A DNA stretch of 64,000 nt from Triplophysa rosa (GCF_024868665.1 NC_079896.1:14101268-14165267), one strand, 5' to 3'; positions 11,466 to 22,615 are shown, counted from the first letter of the stretch. Translations and numbers: made by a program. Notes: a model not told the origin generated them from the letters alone.

Positions 11466-13262
11466 TTAATATTATGCCATTTATAATTATTAATTATAAT
11501 GTAACGTTACATTACCTCCATCAGGTAATCTTTTTTTAGCAAGCTGAACTGGCACGGCTGATCTGAAACTACTGTCAGTGGTTTTTCAGCTCTGCAAGTG
11601 CTTAAAAAAGCATTATGCCCCTAAGAATAAATGTTAAAAGACCATTGTGTGATTTTTTAGCAGCATCTAGTGGTGAGGTTGCTGAGAGAGGTGAGGTGAG
11701 GAGGCTGAGAGAGGACTAAGATGTTGTCACGTTTTCGCTTCTTTCCTGAATTAGATAATGTATTTATAAATGCGTTCTGTAGAGCATTTTGTCTGTTTAG
11801 AGCTACTGTAGAAACAACATGGCGACATGTCAACAACATTCCATGCAAGGGGACCCGCGGTGTATGTAGATAGAAATAGCTCATTCTAAGGTAATAAAAA
11901 CATAACGCTTCATTATGCAAGGTCTTTATACACCTCTGAAGACATAATTATGTATATTATATTGCATTTCTGACAATAGATCCTCCAAAAAATTACACAC
12001 GGCACCTTTAACTCTCTCAGGATAGTCCTAAAATACACAGAAAGGTGCCAGAAAACTCTTCTATATTTCCTAAACATTTCCAAAACATGCATAGTGTCCA
12101 GGGCTCATTATCATATTGGTCACAAACGTGTATTTACCAAATTGCTTTAAATCATAATGGAAAGCAAATGTTTTAATATGATTTTGTTCATATACAAGCA
12201 GTTTGTGTGCATAAAAGTGTGTGTTACGTTGTTTATTCTGGTATTTGCTGTTGTCATTGATAAAATATGACAAAGATTATGTGCAAGAGAGTTATGGAAG
12301 GCGATTAACTTTTGAATTATCTGTTCGTGAGTTCAGCAACTGAACCATAAATTCTAAGCATCCCTTTGAGTCTTATTGGCTCGCCCCCTCTACCTCTCTT
12401 TATTTGTTCTCCCTCCCCTCTTGACTATTTGTTTTCTTTTTACACTCAATTTATGTCTTAGACTTAAAGAGAAAGACAGCGTAGTTTAGTAGTTGCTTTG
12501 GGTTTTTGAATGGTATGACAATGGCATTTACACAGAATAGTCTAACAAGTTTAATTTAATTAATTTGTTTTTTAATGATTGCAAGCAAATCCATATTTTT
12601 ATTCACCTGTGCATTTTCTCTCCATGTATACTCCATTCATACATTTACAAGTTTATTCTCAACATCAGGCTAGATCAATAGCACGTTTTTATTATTTTCA
12701 TGCTGTAATTTCTATATTTATATTCTTTGTTTGTATTTTCATCAACTTGGTATAACAGTATAAACTGCCAGTAGTCCTTAGCATTCCATCCATCCAAATG
12801 TGAGTTTAGAAAATTCTGAAGACCCCTTGTGTCTTCTAAATCAATAAAAGTAGTGCTGAAGTGTAAATTTCTCTGTTTGTGTGCAAAGGGAAAAGAGAAA
12901 AAGAGAAATCTAAATAATACATGAAACCCTGTGTGCGTGTGTGGCCCTGGGTCTGCTGGTTTAGCAAAGCTATGAATGATTAAGTATTTGTTATTAAAGT
13001 ATGAGTCGTGATTAACCCTGAGTCTTTATGATGTCACTGTGATGAGGGAGTCTGTAACCACTCATGTTTAAAATCACAATATTCTCTATAGGCGTATATG
13101 CTAAAAGACATATAGAAAAGGTTTTGCAATTAAGTAAATATAGCATATCATCTTTTTTTAGCATCTGTTGCTACAGTATACATGTTACATGTTTACATGA
13201 TGTAAGTGCATTTGAGTAGAATTACATTTTTATATCAGCACATGATATATCATGTGCATATT
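11466..13262. other. Intergenic, no gene seen
   Basis: AT-rich DNA without recognisable coding sequence or element ends. Confidence 0.45.
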
Positions 13263-13870
13263 TAGGCCCAATCCCAATTCTACCCCTTACCCCTACACTT
13301 TCCCCTACCCCTCCGTTTGGTGCGTTTACGTGAAGGGGTAGGGGTGTCTCAATTCTCTTTTGGTTGGAGGGGTAGGGCTAAGAGGAAGGGCCAGATAGCC
13401 CTTCAAGCGAAGATTTTTCGGGACCTCACTTCAAACGAAGGGCTAAGAGAAATTTCCAACATGGCTACTCACTCGAGCAAGTAGACCCATAAATGTAAGT
13501 AATTTTTGCCATTAGTAAGGATTTATTTAATAATTTTTCATTTTATGTACATTATGTTACATTCAATCTTGTGTTTGTATTTACTGTGATGTTCTTTTAA
13601 CGTTTGCAAAAAAAATCACTAAAGTTTGCTAGCGGACAGCACTGATTGCACGATATTAGAAAATATATTTTTATGTTATATAATCGGTGCATCTGCGCAT
13701 GTCCTCTGACGTAACGAGCTAGCAACGACGTATATGATGACTTATAACAGTGTAGTAGTGGTGTCCCATTTCTTAGCTGAAAATTTGTAGCCCTTGACAC
13801 AAAGTGGCAAGGAGAAGGGGCGAGGGAGGGATAGGCGAAGGGGTAGAAAATAGAATTGGGATTGGGCCTA
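13263..13870. mobile_element. 608-bp MITE with CCCAATCCCAATTC ends
   Basis: The left end TAGGCCCAATCCCAATTCTA is matched by the right end, AGAATTGGGATTGGGCCTA. Subterminal DNA is rich in CCCCTACCCC/GGGGTAGGGG runs in opposite orientation on the two sides. TA is present at both outer edges. No transposase is encoded. Confidence 0.75.
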
Positions 13871-14623
13871 CGTCAGTCTTTGATTTAAATAGACTGCATC
13901 GCATAATATTAATGATACTGCATCTACATAACTTAACATGACAGTCTTTCATTTATGGGGGGTAATGTGTACGGCAGTGGGAATAGGTGTATTAGTGTCA
14001 ATGTAAACAATGCGAACATAAGTTTTTGTGTTTGTGTTTGTGTGTGTGTGTAATTGCCGTGACGGGACAAGATGTTGGAAGTTCATTAGTGCGTGGCAGC
14101 GGAGCGCTTGAACGCACCACAGCAGGTCCACGGAGAGGGATCACACAGAGACAGACAAAGAGAAGAATAAAAAAGAGAAAAGCATCAAACAAGTTGCACA
14201 ATGTCTGATGTGTGTAATGAAATATTTCGCTTTTTCTGTTTTTACGTTTGCTTCAGTGTGTTTACAATATTGTCGCCACAATGTCTAAATTTGGCTTGAT
14301 GGAATAAAGCATGCATTTTCATTTAATAAGTTGTTACTTGTTTTCTTTTTTAAGGGAAGTTTATGTATAAGAGAATTCTGAGTTTGACAATGTAAATTCA
14401 TTACAGAAAAGACAGAGCATGTCTTTCTGTCCCCACACACACAGTGTTGGATAGGACCCCACTTACATTTTAGTTGGCTGACCTATCTGACAAATCCAGT
14501 TTAGATGATAGAGCAGGGTAATGTACTGTAGGAATGGGCAATGAACCGCTGGAATATTTAATTGACTATTTTTCTGCAGATGAAGGAAAGTCAAAAATGT
14601 AATTAAAAATATATATTAAATCA
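13871..14623. other. Intergenic, no gene; short TG run
   Basis: A (TG)n-type microsatellite lies at about 14026..14050. No gene was recognised. Confidence 0.4.
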
Positions 14624-15006
14624 GGGCAACCTGATTTAAGGTCCAAATTTCAGTTTCTTCGCAGCTTTAAAAACGCGACACCAGCCGATGAATTAGGGTG
14701 TCTTCTAGCGAAATGATTAGTCATTTTTTAAGAAAAATTCTACTTTTTGTACTTTTTAACCACAAATACACGGCTCGTACCCAACTGTGTTGCGCGTTCA
14801 CGACTTCCCGTAATAGGTAATCACGTTGGAAAGGTCACGCGTCTGATGTTTATACATCCCGGATAAGCATAGGAACGGACCATTTTAAACAATGATCTTT
14901 AATGATGGTTGGGTGCAAGCCGTGTATTTGTGGTTAAAGAGTCCATCAGGTAATCTGAAATGAATCATCAAGTAATCTGAAATTTGGACCTTAAATCAGG
15001 TTGCCC
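14624..15006. mobile_element. 383-bp MITE with 30-bp inverted ends
   Basis: The left end GGGCAACCTGATTTAAGGTC, continuing CAAATTTCAG, is the exact reverse complement of the right end at about 14977..15006. No coding capacity was seen. Target duplication is unclear. Confidence 0.75.
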
Positions 15007-15965
15007 CACCCCATTAAAGAGGAGGAAGATCGAGAAATGTTTTCCTCAACAACCTTGGATTATTTTCTACAGAGGAAATAAAGACATGGACGTCTTGGAT
15101 GACGTGAGGGTGAGTGAATAATCATAAAATTTTAATTCCAAAGTGAACTTCGGTAGTTTAGAAGCCTGATGGGGAAATTAGCATCAAATTCGGGTGACAC
15201 ACATCTAAAACACAACATACATGGCTATATGTCTTTTCAATGGGATATAGCAAGATTGTGTTTAACACAAAATAAGAATTGCCTACTGATTACAATTTTA
15301 GTTTTTTGTTTGTATCGTAGATTATTCCAGAAGCACACACACACACCACATATGACACACAGACAAATGCACATTTGTGATGTTATATGGATTGACATGT
15401 TCTGATGGAATTCTTAAGGAACAAAGTTAAATATTTTGACAAGTTTCTGTCTTTGTCCCCTCTATCTGTCTGATTCTATTCCTTTTCTTTTCTCCCCTCA
15501 TCGTTCCTTTTCCTCCTCTTCTGTCTATCTCTTTTTATGTTTTTTTTCAATGGTGTTTTTGAAATGGCTGACAGAGGGCCAGAGAGAGATGGAGGGGGTT
15601 GGGTTAGAGGTGGAAAGAGAAACAGAGAGAAAGAAGGAGAGAAATAGAGTGACAGTCAGTGACGGTGGGTACAAACCGTGACCTTATGAGCAGAAGCAAG
15701 GGAGCATGACAGAGAAAGAGAGAGAGAGACTTTATAGCTCTTTCTCTAAAGCACTCCTCAAAACAAACATTTTCCCTTGTGTTGGCAGAAAAGGCCACTT
15801 CCTTCATGAAATCAGCATCAGTGGAAGAGTTCAACCAGCTGCTGCCAAATTAACCGATGAAGATAAAGAGGACGCACCAGCTCGTATTGACTTTGCAATT
15901 CTTGTTACTTGTCAAGTACAATGGCAAACGCAGATCAGCATTATTGATTGGGTGATAGTGCTAAC
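15007..15965. other. Intergenic, no gene; GA-rich tract
   Basis: A purine-rich stretch (15570..15730, AGAGAG-type) and its open frames look like low-complexity DNA and not like a gene. Confidence 0.45.
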
Positions 15966-15969
15966 TGTA

Positions 15970-16130
15970 AAATGCTGGGTTAGATTAACCCAGCATTGGG
16001 TTAAAAAGGGACAAACCCCGCAGCTGGGTTAGATTAACCCATAGTGGTTTAAATTGACCCAACAATGGGATAAAACTTCCCAGAATTTTGGGTCGAAGCA
16101 ACCCAACATTGGTTATTTTACCCAATGGTG
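15970..16130. repeat. Self-complementary TGGGTTA/TAACCCA cluster
   Basis: It contains the perfect short palindrome TGGGTTAGATTAACCCA twice (about 15978 and 16025), plus several TTGACCCAACA- and GGGTTA-type motifs. It resembles a fish MITE whose terminal repeats are built from GGGTTA units. Boundaries were not established. Confidence 0.5.
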
Positions 16131-16267
16131 CACAACAAAATTGCCAGTCTTAAAAAAGGTCAAATTAACTCTCACAGTGTATATATAATCCACACTTTGA
16201 TAGTGTGGATTATATATACACCGTGAGTGTTAATTTGACCTTTTTTAACACTGGCGATTTTGCTGTG
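16131..16267. mobile_element. Near-perfect hairpin MITE
   Basis: Two arms of about 65 bp (16131..16196 and 16202..16267) pair around a 5-base loop with only a few mismatches. The arms contain AAAAAAGGTCAAATTAAC and GTGTATATATAATCC. A second, asymmetrically deleted copy lies at 17708..17803. Confidence 0.75.
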
Positions 16268-16405
16268 TGGGTTTGTCTCTTTTTGACTCAACGCTGGGCT
16301 GGAAATAACTTAGCATTACTTAGAGTGGATTTTTTATTTTACCAAACCCTAAAAGTTAGCATCTATAGCACTTTTAAAGCAAAAATCAGTTTTACATTTT
16401 AAAAA

Positions 16406-16560
16406 GCTATGTTTAGCTCAACTGGTAGAGCATTGCACTAGCAACACAAAGCCTGTGGGTTCAAACCCAGGCAACATATACAGATAAAAGACATGTATAG
16501 ACTAAATTGCATTGTAAGTCACTTTGATAAAAGTGTTTGCCAAATGCATAAATGTAAACA
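16406..16560 (+). mobile_element. tRNA-derived SINE with L2-type tail
   Basis: The head has an A-box-like TAGCTCAACTGGTAGAGCA (from 16414) and a B-box-like GGGTTCAAACCC (16457..16468), spaced as in a tRNA gene promoter. The body ends with GTAAGTCACTTTGATAAAAG and a CCAAATGCATAAATGTAAA-type tail. This is the HAmo-type SINE architecture of cyprinids. The head is too diverged to be a functional tRNA. Confidence 0.85.
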
Positions 16561-16810
16561 ATGTATGATCTGTGGCATCACAGCAAAAGACAAATTATGC
16601 TATTCTTTTGCCCAACTATCCTAAAGTCATTAGTTATCAGCAGATCTACCATATGAAATCTGCTCAAATTGGTCTCCTGAAAAAACAAGTGTAGTCCATT
16701 TTTGTTATTTATTGTCAGAATACGTTGTCTTCATTTTAAAATTATATATTGCTTCATCATTTAAAATTCGAATTTTACATTATTTCTAGCAAACATGTCT
16801 CAAAAATGAG

Positions 16811-18105
16811 CAGGGGCCTGATGTATAAATGAGGTGTTCGCACAAAATGGGCATAGAAATGTGCATCTAAAATTTAAAATATGTAAATATGTGCGTACCG
16901 TACGGATGCTCTTGACTGTGCATACAGTACGCACTCTTTTTTCTGGAGTGAAAAAAGTAATGAAGTAAACAAGGATTTTAAACTCTGCTTTCATTTTGAT
17001 ATACACAGTTACATTCAATATTCCACTCTTGAAGTAATCACTTAAATTACGTCAAGACATAACGCAGAAGTTAAACAAAAATTATATAAATTTAGACATA
17101 TTTATGGTGGATGTGCTTGATCCCTTTCTGTGGCATGCTTTGTTTTAATCACAGAACTGCACGTTATAGGTGCACAAATGTCTCAGGTTATGAGAAAATG
17201 ATGCGCACTTACTTCAATATTATGGTGGAAACTGCTGGACGCGGCAGTCGAACGGTCCATTTGTCCAGTTTGAAAAAGGTCTAATGATAATAGTTTTCTG
17301 TACAACCGCAGCTAGGTTGATTTCGTGTGAAAGCATTTCCACAACATTATGAAAAACACCACTGTATTTTAAGGATACAATTTACAGAAAAGGGTAAGAG
17401 TTGCACGTTTCCTTTTTAAAATACGCAGAGTCTGACAATTGTACATCGCAATATATCTGTTTCACTAAAATACTGTAACTAAAAGATGTTCACTTTATCA
17501 GCAAAACTGGATAAATCTAATTTGATTCATATTTTTAAAACAACTGAAATAATATTTGGGCAGTGGAAAAGAATGAGATCACTATTCTAAAATATTTATC
17601 TGAGAACTATTAAACAGTTTTATGGATATTTTGATTTATTCTAAAACATAACAATGACACTATATGATTTTTAACAATGTAACGTGTGGCACAAATGGCA
17701 TTTATAAACAGCAAAATCGCCAGGGTTAAAAAAGGTCAAATTGGATTATATATACACTGTGAGAGTTAATTTGACCTTTTTTAACACTGGCGATTTTGCT
17801 GTGTATAGGTATATAGTCACATGGATTGGATTATGCACGGAAATTATATGCAGATGAGGTTGTGCATAGTAAAACTAGGCATTGTAAACTCCATATATGC
17901 TACTTTCGGGGAGGAGACGGGGTGGAGATGCAGGTATGCACAATCTTTCTCTGACTGGGATTTACAAAGGGATTTTTGCGCAGGTTCTGGCGTGCCCATG
18001 GTTTTATAAATCTGAAAACTTTTGAGCGTACGCAATACCTAGCTTTTGTGCGTACGTACACTTTTAGGATGAAATCTACTGCGAGTTTTATACACGAGGC
18101 CCCTG
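16811..18105. mobile_element. 1.3-kb inverted-repeat DNA element
   Basis: The left end CAGGGGCCTGATGTATAAA pairs with the right end TTTATACACGAGGCCCCTG. GTGCGTACG-type motifs lie near both ends. The CAGGGG start suggests a hAT-like element, but no 8-bp target duplication is visible: the left flank is AAAATGAG and the right is GTGTTTAC, where an L2 tail begins. A smaller hairpin element lies inside at 17708..17803. No transposase was seen. Confidence 0.65.
17708..17803. mobile_element. Deleted copy of the hairpin MITE
   Basis: It starts ACAGCAAAATCGCCAG and ends CTGGCGATTTTGCTGT. It shares the AAAAAAGGTCAAATT arm with 16131..16267, but about 25 bases are missing from the left arm. It is nested in the 16811..18105 element. 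Confidence 0.7.
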
Positions 18106-18111
18106 GTGTTT

Positions 18112-18346
18112 ACATTTACATTTAGTCATTTAGCAGACGCTTTTATCCAAAGCGACTTACAGAGAGTTCAGGGAGCAACTGCGTGGGTAGTTTTTTGAAT
18201 GTTGTGAGAGATGTGGTTGACCGAACTGAGTTAGGAAGAATGTTCCACCAAGGAGTTGTGAAGGAGAATGAGCGGGAAAGCGATTTACTGCCCTTTTGAA
18301 AAGGCAACACAAGACTTGAATAATTGTCCAAATACATTGTATTCAA
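18112..18346 (-). pseudogene. L2-type LINE, 3' end of RT ORF and tail
   Basis: The minus strand encodes the C-terminal end of a CR1/L2-type reverse transcriptase protein (SRSFSFTTPWWNILPNSV, then SLTTFKK). The frame ends in the tail sequence itself: the stop TAA lies inside CTTTGGATAAAAG. The tail then gives the CTAAATGACTAAATGTAAAT end. The copy is 5' truncated, as is usual for LINEs. Confidence 0.7.
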
Positions 18347-19017
18347 TTTGGGGCTACTGTACAGTATAACAGTATATAAGACTAAGCTGATGACAAATAG
18401 TCTGTCAGGATCCTGTCCTTCCTATTCCTAGTTTTCGTGTCTTGTGGACAGGGTCGTGACAGTGCCATGTCTTGTGTGTATATGTTTTGTCTTGTGTGGA
18501 GACACGTGGCGGTTTGTTGTGACATTTCACCGTGTGTCCTCCTGTCTTTCGTTTAACTCCACCCCCTTGTTTCTCCGTTAGTGTTTCATCTCCCTCACCT
18601 GTCCCAATCATCTTCCCGCCAGTTCCCATTTATGTTAAGTCTTGTCACCTGCCCGTCACCATCCCTGTTCGATTATCCTTCGTTAGTTTTCCCCTTTATA
18701 AGTCCTGTCTTTATTCCCAGTCCTTGTCGGTTCATTGTGTATGTTATTGTATGCGTGCTCCTTGTTCCATGTCCTTGTTCTTTATTCATTGTGGATTACG
18801 TGTTTCCTTGGACTATTATTTCGTGTTTGGATTTATTATTTGGACTATTCTTTGTGTGTACATTATTCCCCGTTCGGGAAGGATTTTAGTTTGTTTCCTA
18901 GTTTTGATTTGCTCTGTCTTTCCCCATTGTGGGTCTTTGTTTGTTATTATTAAAGTCATTTGTGTTAACCCTTCACCTGCCTGCGCTTGGGTTCTGTCTC
19001 CCCTCGTTCCTGACAGA

Positions 19018-20004
19018 ATGAACCGACCCAAAATGAACCCAGCAGGCAGCAACTCGTCCCGGACTTGGTGGCAGTCAACCACCACTGATGTCCAGAAAGG
19101 CAACGGCCCTTTTCCTCCTCAGGGCGATCGGACCCTGGATGATTATGCCCGGGCATCGGTGGCTAGGCGGGGCTTTCTCCCAGAGGTCCTGCTGAACGCT
19201 TATTTCCTTGCGGGCCTTGTCCGTCCTCCTCCGCTGGAGGAACAGGAGAGGATGATCCTGGGGTCTTTCCAGGATCTGGTAAAGGATCTCTCTTGCAGCG
19301 GCCCCCAGGACTCCTCACGTTCCCACCTGAATTCCATCCCGGAAAACCGGGTTCTGACCACTGGGATGGTGAGGTTCGCAAAGCCATCCTCCTCACCCTC
19401 TACAGCCACCTCTCCACCCCCAGCCAGCCTCGGTGGCAAGAGGGGGAGGCGAGAGTCTTGGGGGTCCTCATCAGAGGCCTCCAACCCTGAGCCAGCCGTG
19501 CCCTTCACCTCCTTCCTCCAGCCGAGCACCAGATGGGTGGCTCGGCTGAAAAAGAAGAGGCAATGGAGGGAGGCACGGAAACCAGCACTGCTGGTTATCC
19601 AGCCAGCGATGCAGCCGGCGTCCCAGCCGGTTATCCAGCCGGCGTCCCAGCCGGTTATCCAGCCGGCGTTTCAGCCGGTTATCCAGCTGGTTATCCAGCC
19701 GGCATCCCAGCCGGTTATCCAGCCGGTGTCCCAGCCGGCATCCCAGCCGGTTATCCAGCCGGCGATGCAGCCGGCGATGCAGCCGGCGTCCCAGCTGGTT
19801 ATCCAGCCGGCGTCCCAGCCGGTGCAGCCGGCGTCCCAGCCGGTTATCCAGCCGGTTATCCAGCCGGCGTCCCAGCCGGTGATGCAGCCGGCATCCCAGC
19901 CGGTGATCCAGCCGGCGTTCCAGCCGGTGATCCAGCCGGCAGTCCAGCCGGTGATCCAGGCGGCCTTCCAGCCGGCATCCAGTCTTGTCCAGCCGGCCTT
20001 CTAG
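19018..20004 (+). CDS. Gag-like protein with 12-bp repeat tail
   Basis: A 328-residue ORF begins at the first ATG after the 5' LTR, MNRPKMNPAGSNSSRTWWQS. The N-terminal half has a short helical gag-like segment (RPPPLEEQERMILGSFQDLV, then KDL). A Pro/Ser-rich middle follows, then from about residue 190 a QPASQPVIQPA-type repeat tail made by a 12-bp minisatellite. No zinc knuckle or protease was seen. The frame is open upstream into the LTR, but the ATG just past the LTR is the reasonable start. It is likely the only protein of a non-autonomous LTR element, and its function is unknown. The +1 and minus frames across the repeat are also open. Confidence 0.5.
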   Translation: MNRPKMNPAGSNSSRTWWQSTTTDVQKGNGPFPPQGDRTLDDYARASVARRGFLPEVLLNAYFLAGLVRPPPLEEQERMILGSFQDLVKDLSCSGPQDSSRSHLNSIPENRVLTTGMVRFAKPSSSPSTATSPPPASLGGKRGRRESWGSSSEASNPEPAVPFTSFLQPSTRWVARLKKKRQWREARKPALLVIQPAMQPASQPVIQPASQPVIQPAFQPVIQLVIQPASQPVIQPVSQPASQPVIQPAMQPAMQPASQLVIQPASQPVQPASQPVIQPVIQPASQPVMQPASQPVIQPAFQPVIQPAVQPVIQAAFQPASSLVQPAF

Positions 20005-20125
20005 CCGGCGTCCAGTCCTGTTCAGCCGGCCTTCCAGCCGGCGTCCTGTCCCGTCCAGCCGGCCCTCCAGCCGGTGTCCAGCCGGCCTTCCAGCCGGCAC
20101 CTAGCCTTTGTCAGCCGGCCTTCTA
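19595..20125. repeat. 12-bp minisatellite (CCAGCCGGNNTN)
   Basis: About 40 tandem units of CCAGCCGG followed by TTAT, CGTC, CGAT, TGAT or CATC. The unit is a multiple of three and free of stops in several frames. It therefore reads as QPVI/QPAS in one frame, YPAG/VPAG in another, and a Leu/Arg/Gly-rich repeat on the minus strand. Unit variants are interspersed, with larger blocks repeated. Confidence 0.9.
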
Positions 20126-20693
20126 GCCGGCGTCCAACCCTGTCCAGCCATTATTGTCCCAGCCTTCCCCTGCCATGTCTGTCCCTTCCCGTCCTGCCCC
20201 TCCCAAGTCCCCTCCCCGCCCTAGGAAACACACCAATGTCCCTCCTAGGTCCCCACCCCCTGTCCCACCCCAGTTTAGTTTTCCCAGTTTTTTTCAGCCC
20301 ATTCCCCCCTCCCTTCCCGTTAATGTTTTTCTTATTGTCCAACCCCAACCCCTTCGTTGTTCTGTCGGCCCTGCCCCTAGTATGTTCTGTTTTGTCTGTG
20401 TGGTGTCTTTCTTCGTTCCTGTCTGTTTTGTCCCGCTGAATGTTTTCCCCTTGGGCCGTTCGGGGTTCGGCCCTTGGAGCGGGGGTACTGTCAGGATCCT
20501 GTCCTTCCTATTCAGAGTTTTCGTGTCTTGTGGACACGAAAATCCTTCGGGAAGGATTTTAGTTTGTTTCCTAGTTTTGATTTGCTCTGTTTTTCCCCAT
20601 TGTGGGTTTTTGTTTGTTATTATTAAAGTCATTTGTGTTAACCCTTCACCTGCCTGCGCTTGGGTTCTGTCTCCCCTCGTTCCTGACATAGTC

Positions 20694-21355
20694 ACAAGCA
20701 GATCACTACCAACATCGAAGTTAGAGGACAAAAGTTGGCTACTGTGAAGCACTTCAAATATTTGGGCGCTATCATCAGCGAAGAGGGGTCAAAACCAGAA
20801 ATTTTTGCAAGGACAGCACAAACAACAGCAGCCATGTCAAAGCTGAAACCTGTGTGGACAGATAAATCTCTCTAAAAACAAAAATTAGACGTTTACGTGC
20901 ACTTGCCTTCTCAGTCTTCTTCTACACCTGTGAGTCTTGGACCCTCACAGCAGAGCTGCAAAGAAGAATACAGGCATTAGAAATGAGATGCTATAGAACC
21001 ATCCTTGGCATCTCTTACAAGGACCATATCACAAATGAAACAGTGAGAAATGTCATCAGGCGTGAAGCAGGCCAGTGTGAAGATCTACTCACTGCAGTTA
21101 GAAAGAAAAAGCTGAAATGGTATGGACATGTCGTTAGCTCTAACAACTTGTCCACAACAATCCTCCAAGGTAGTGTCCCAGGTGGCAGAAGACGAGGCAG
21201 ACAGAGGAAGAAGTGGGCTGACAACATTACAGAATGAACTATGAAAAGCTTTGTAGAGACACAAGCACTAGCACATGACCGAGACAAATGGAGAGACCTG
21301 GTTAGATGGTCAACAGTACAGCGACCCGACGACCATGCCAGGTCACGGGACTGAT
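20694..21355 (+). pseudogene. Non-LTR RT C-terminal region, broken
   Basis: It encodes the region after the reverse transcriptase catalytic core of a LINE. KHFKYLGAIISEEGSKPEIF is followed by FYTCESWTLTAELQRRIQAL, then the RCYRTILGISYKDHITNE and KLKWYGHV motifs, then a GGRRRGRQRKKWADNI basic stretch. Stops and shifts interrupt it, for example after WTDKSL near 20874. It is close in pattern to the I/Nimb-like elements common in fish, but the clade is not certain. The catalytic YADD region is absent because of 5' truncation. Confidence 0.7.
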
Positions 21356-21372
21356 GATGATGTACAGTATAA

Positions 21373-22397
21373 TACTAATGTTAGCAGTTAACATCAAAAT
21401 AATTCACTGACTCACTCAAGAAGTTGTTGAGAACTATTTAGAGAACTATTGTTTTTGTTATTGGAAAAAACATACATCCGTGTGAAAAATGAGGAGGTGG
21501 CTTTTATTTCATTTCAGAGCTGCATCTATGGAATCAAATTTTGGGGATTTATTTATGAAAATTTGACACATGTTGAGTGTTGATGTCTGATTTATTCAAC
21601 CCTGTTCTCATTAATTTATGTTAATGTCTGCTTGGTGAAACTACTTATAATCAATGTCCTAATAAACTGTTCTCAAGGTAGAGGCTGTCACACACACACA
21701 TGCACATTCACAATAATAAAATCGAAGTGATGTTTGTCTTGTCATATGGACAAGGGCAGGACCATGTGTTGAAATGTACGCTGTATTATTTTCAGGCGGT
21801 GATTTCCGTCAATACCATCAGGCTCTGTAAGATATCCTGTCAAGCGCATCCCATTTCCATTCACACAAACACACAAGCAGTATGACAGATCCTTTGGTTA
21901 AATAGAAGGATCCTGAACACATTCGCATTCAAAGGGGTAAAGCTCTTTCTTTCTCTCACCATCTTTCTCTTTTTACCCTGATCCTTCTTTTAGTCTGCAG
22001 AGACCATCTATGCAACGGAGCGTTTCACCTCTCTTTCATTTCTCTACAACGCTACTAACCAGCACCACAGTTTACCATTAGAGGAAAGAATGTACAAAAT
22101 TAGTGGATAACTAGGAAAGTTTGTTCAGACAAACTTTGAAGTTGGCTTGACAAATCTATTTTGGAATATTCTGAACACTAACAAGACAGACAACAACCTT
22201 TAATAATATACTGGGCGGGAGGTGACAGAAGGAAGGTGGGAGTAGGAAGAAGAGATAAAGCATGAGCAAGAGGCTTGGAGTTAGTTGTCTTGGCGATCTC
22301 TAAATGACCTTAAATTGGGTGAATTAATTAAAACACCTTAGACACCCACATTGCACACTAACAATTTGTTTTGTAGAATTCAGAAATTATGCATGTC
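21373..22397. other. Intergenic, no gene seen
   Basis: Contains a short CA-rich run (21690) and a pyrimidine-rich stretch (21945..22010). No coding signature was recognised. Confidence 0.45.
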
Positions 22398-22399
22398 GT

Positions 22400-22615
22400 A
22401 CCTGATCTCACGGGAATTCGTAACTATTTTACGAGGTGGCTTATTTGTATGAATTCATACGTTGTGAATCGTACAAAAACGTAGAATTACTATGGGAAAA
22501 AAACAATACTGACCATCATACAAAAATGTATGAAAGTGATTGTATGAATTCATACGAATTAGCCAAAATTAGCCACATTGTAAAATAGTTATGTTTTTGC
22601 CATGAGATTGTGATG
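22400..22615. mobile_element. Palindromic MITE (TGATCTCACGGG ends)
   Basis: An imperfect inverted repeat: TGATCTCACGGGAATTCGTA, CTATTTTACGAGGTGGCT on the left, and AGCCACATTGTAAAATAGTT with CCATGAGATTGTG on the right. The centre is rich in GAATTCATACG. Related sequence appears at 47930..48150. Confidence 0.6.

Larger units (their letters stand above)
18403..20688 (+). mobile_element. Gag-only LTR retrotransposon (LARD/TRIM-like)
   Basis: It has a 5-bp target duplication, TAGTC (18398..18402 and 20689..20693). The 5' LTR (18403..19015, 613 bp) runs TGTCAGGATCC to CTCGTTCCTGACA. The 3' LTR (20489..20688, 200 bp) has the same ends but lacks about 410 internal bases. A purine tract (GGAGCGGGGGTAC) precedes the 3' LTR. 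The 1.47-kb interior encodes one gag-like ORF and no polymerase, so it must have been mobilised in trans. Confidence 0.85.
18370..21360 (+). mobile_element. 5'-truncated non-LTR retrotransposon, split by LTR element
   Basis: It is flanked by the 12-bp duplication TGTACAGTATAA (18358..18369 and 21361..21372) and ends in a GATGATGA-type tail. The reading frame TKLMTNS before the break at 18402 continues after 20689 as ITTNIEVRGQKLATVKHFKY. The 18403..20688 sequence is therefore a later insertion. Confidence 0.8.

Noticed and set aside
15436..15834. Frames in the GA/CT-rich stretch
   Set aside because: Low-complexity composition (repeated Phe/Ser/Leu or Glu/Arg) explains them.
16414..16485. A tRNA gene
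   Set aside because: A and B boxes are present, but the acceptor and anticodon stems do not pair and an L2-type tail follows. It is a SINE head.
18532..19017. N-terminal 162 residues of the long open frame ending at 20004
   Set aside because: This part lies in the 5' LTR, including its polyadenylation-like region. It has no gag features and the natural start is the ATG at 19018 just past the LTR.
19471..20126. A 209-residue minus-strand frame and a 197-residue plus frame over the minisatellite
   Set aside because: They arise because a 12-bp unit without stops is open in several frames. They have no start context or upstream domain.
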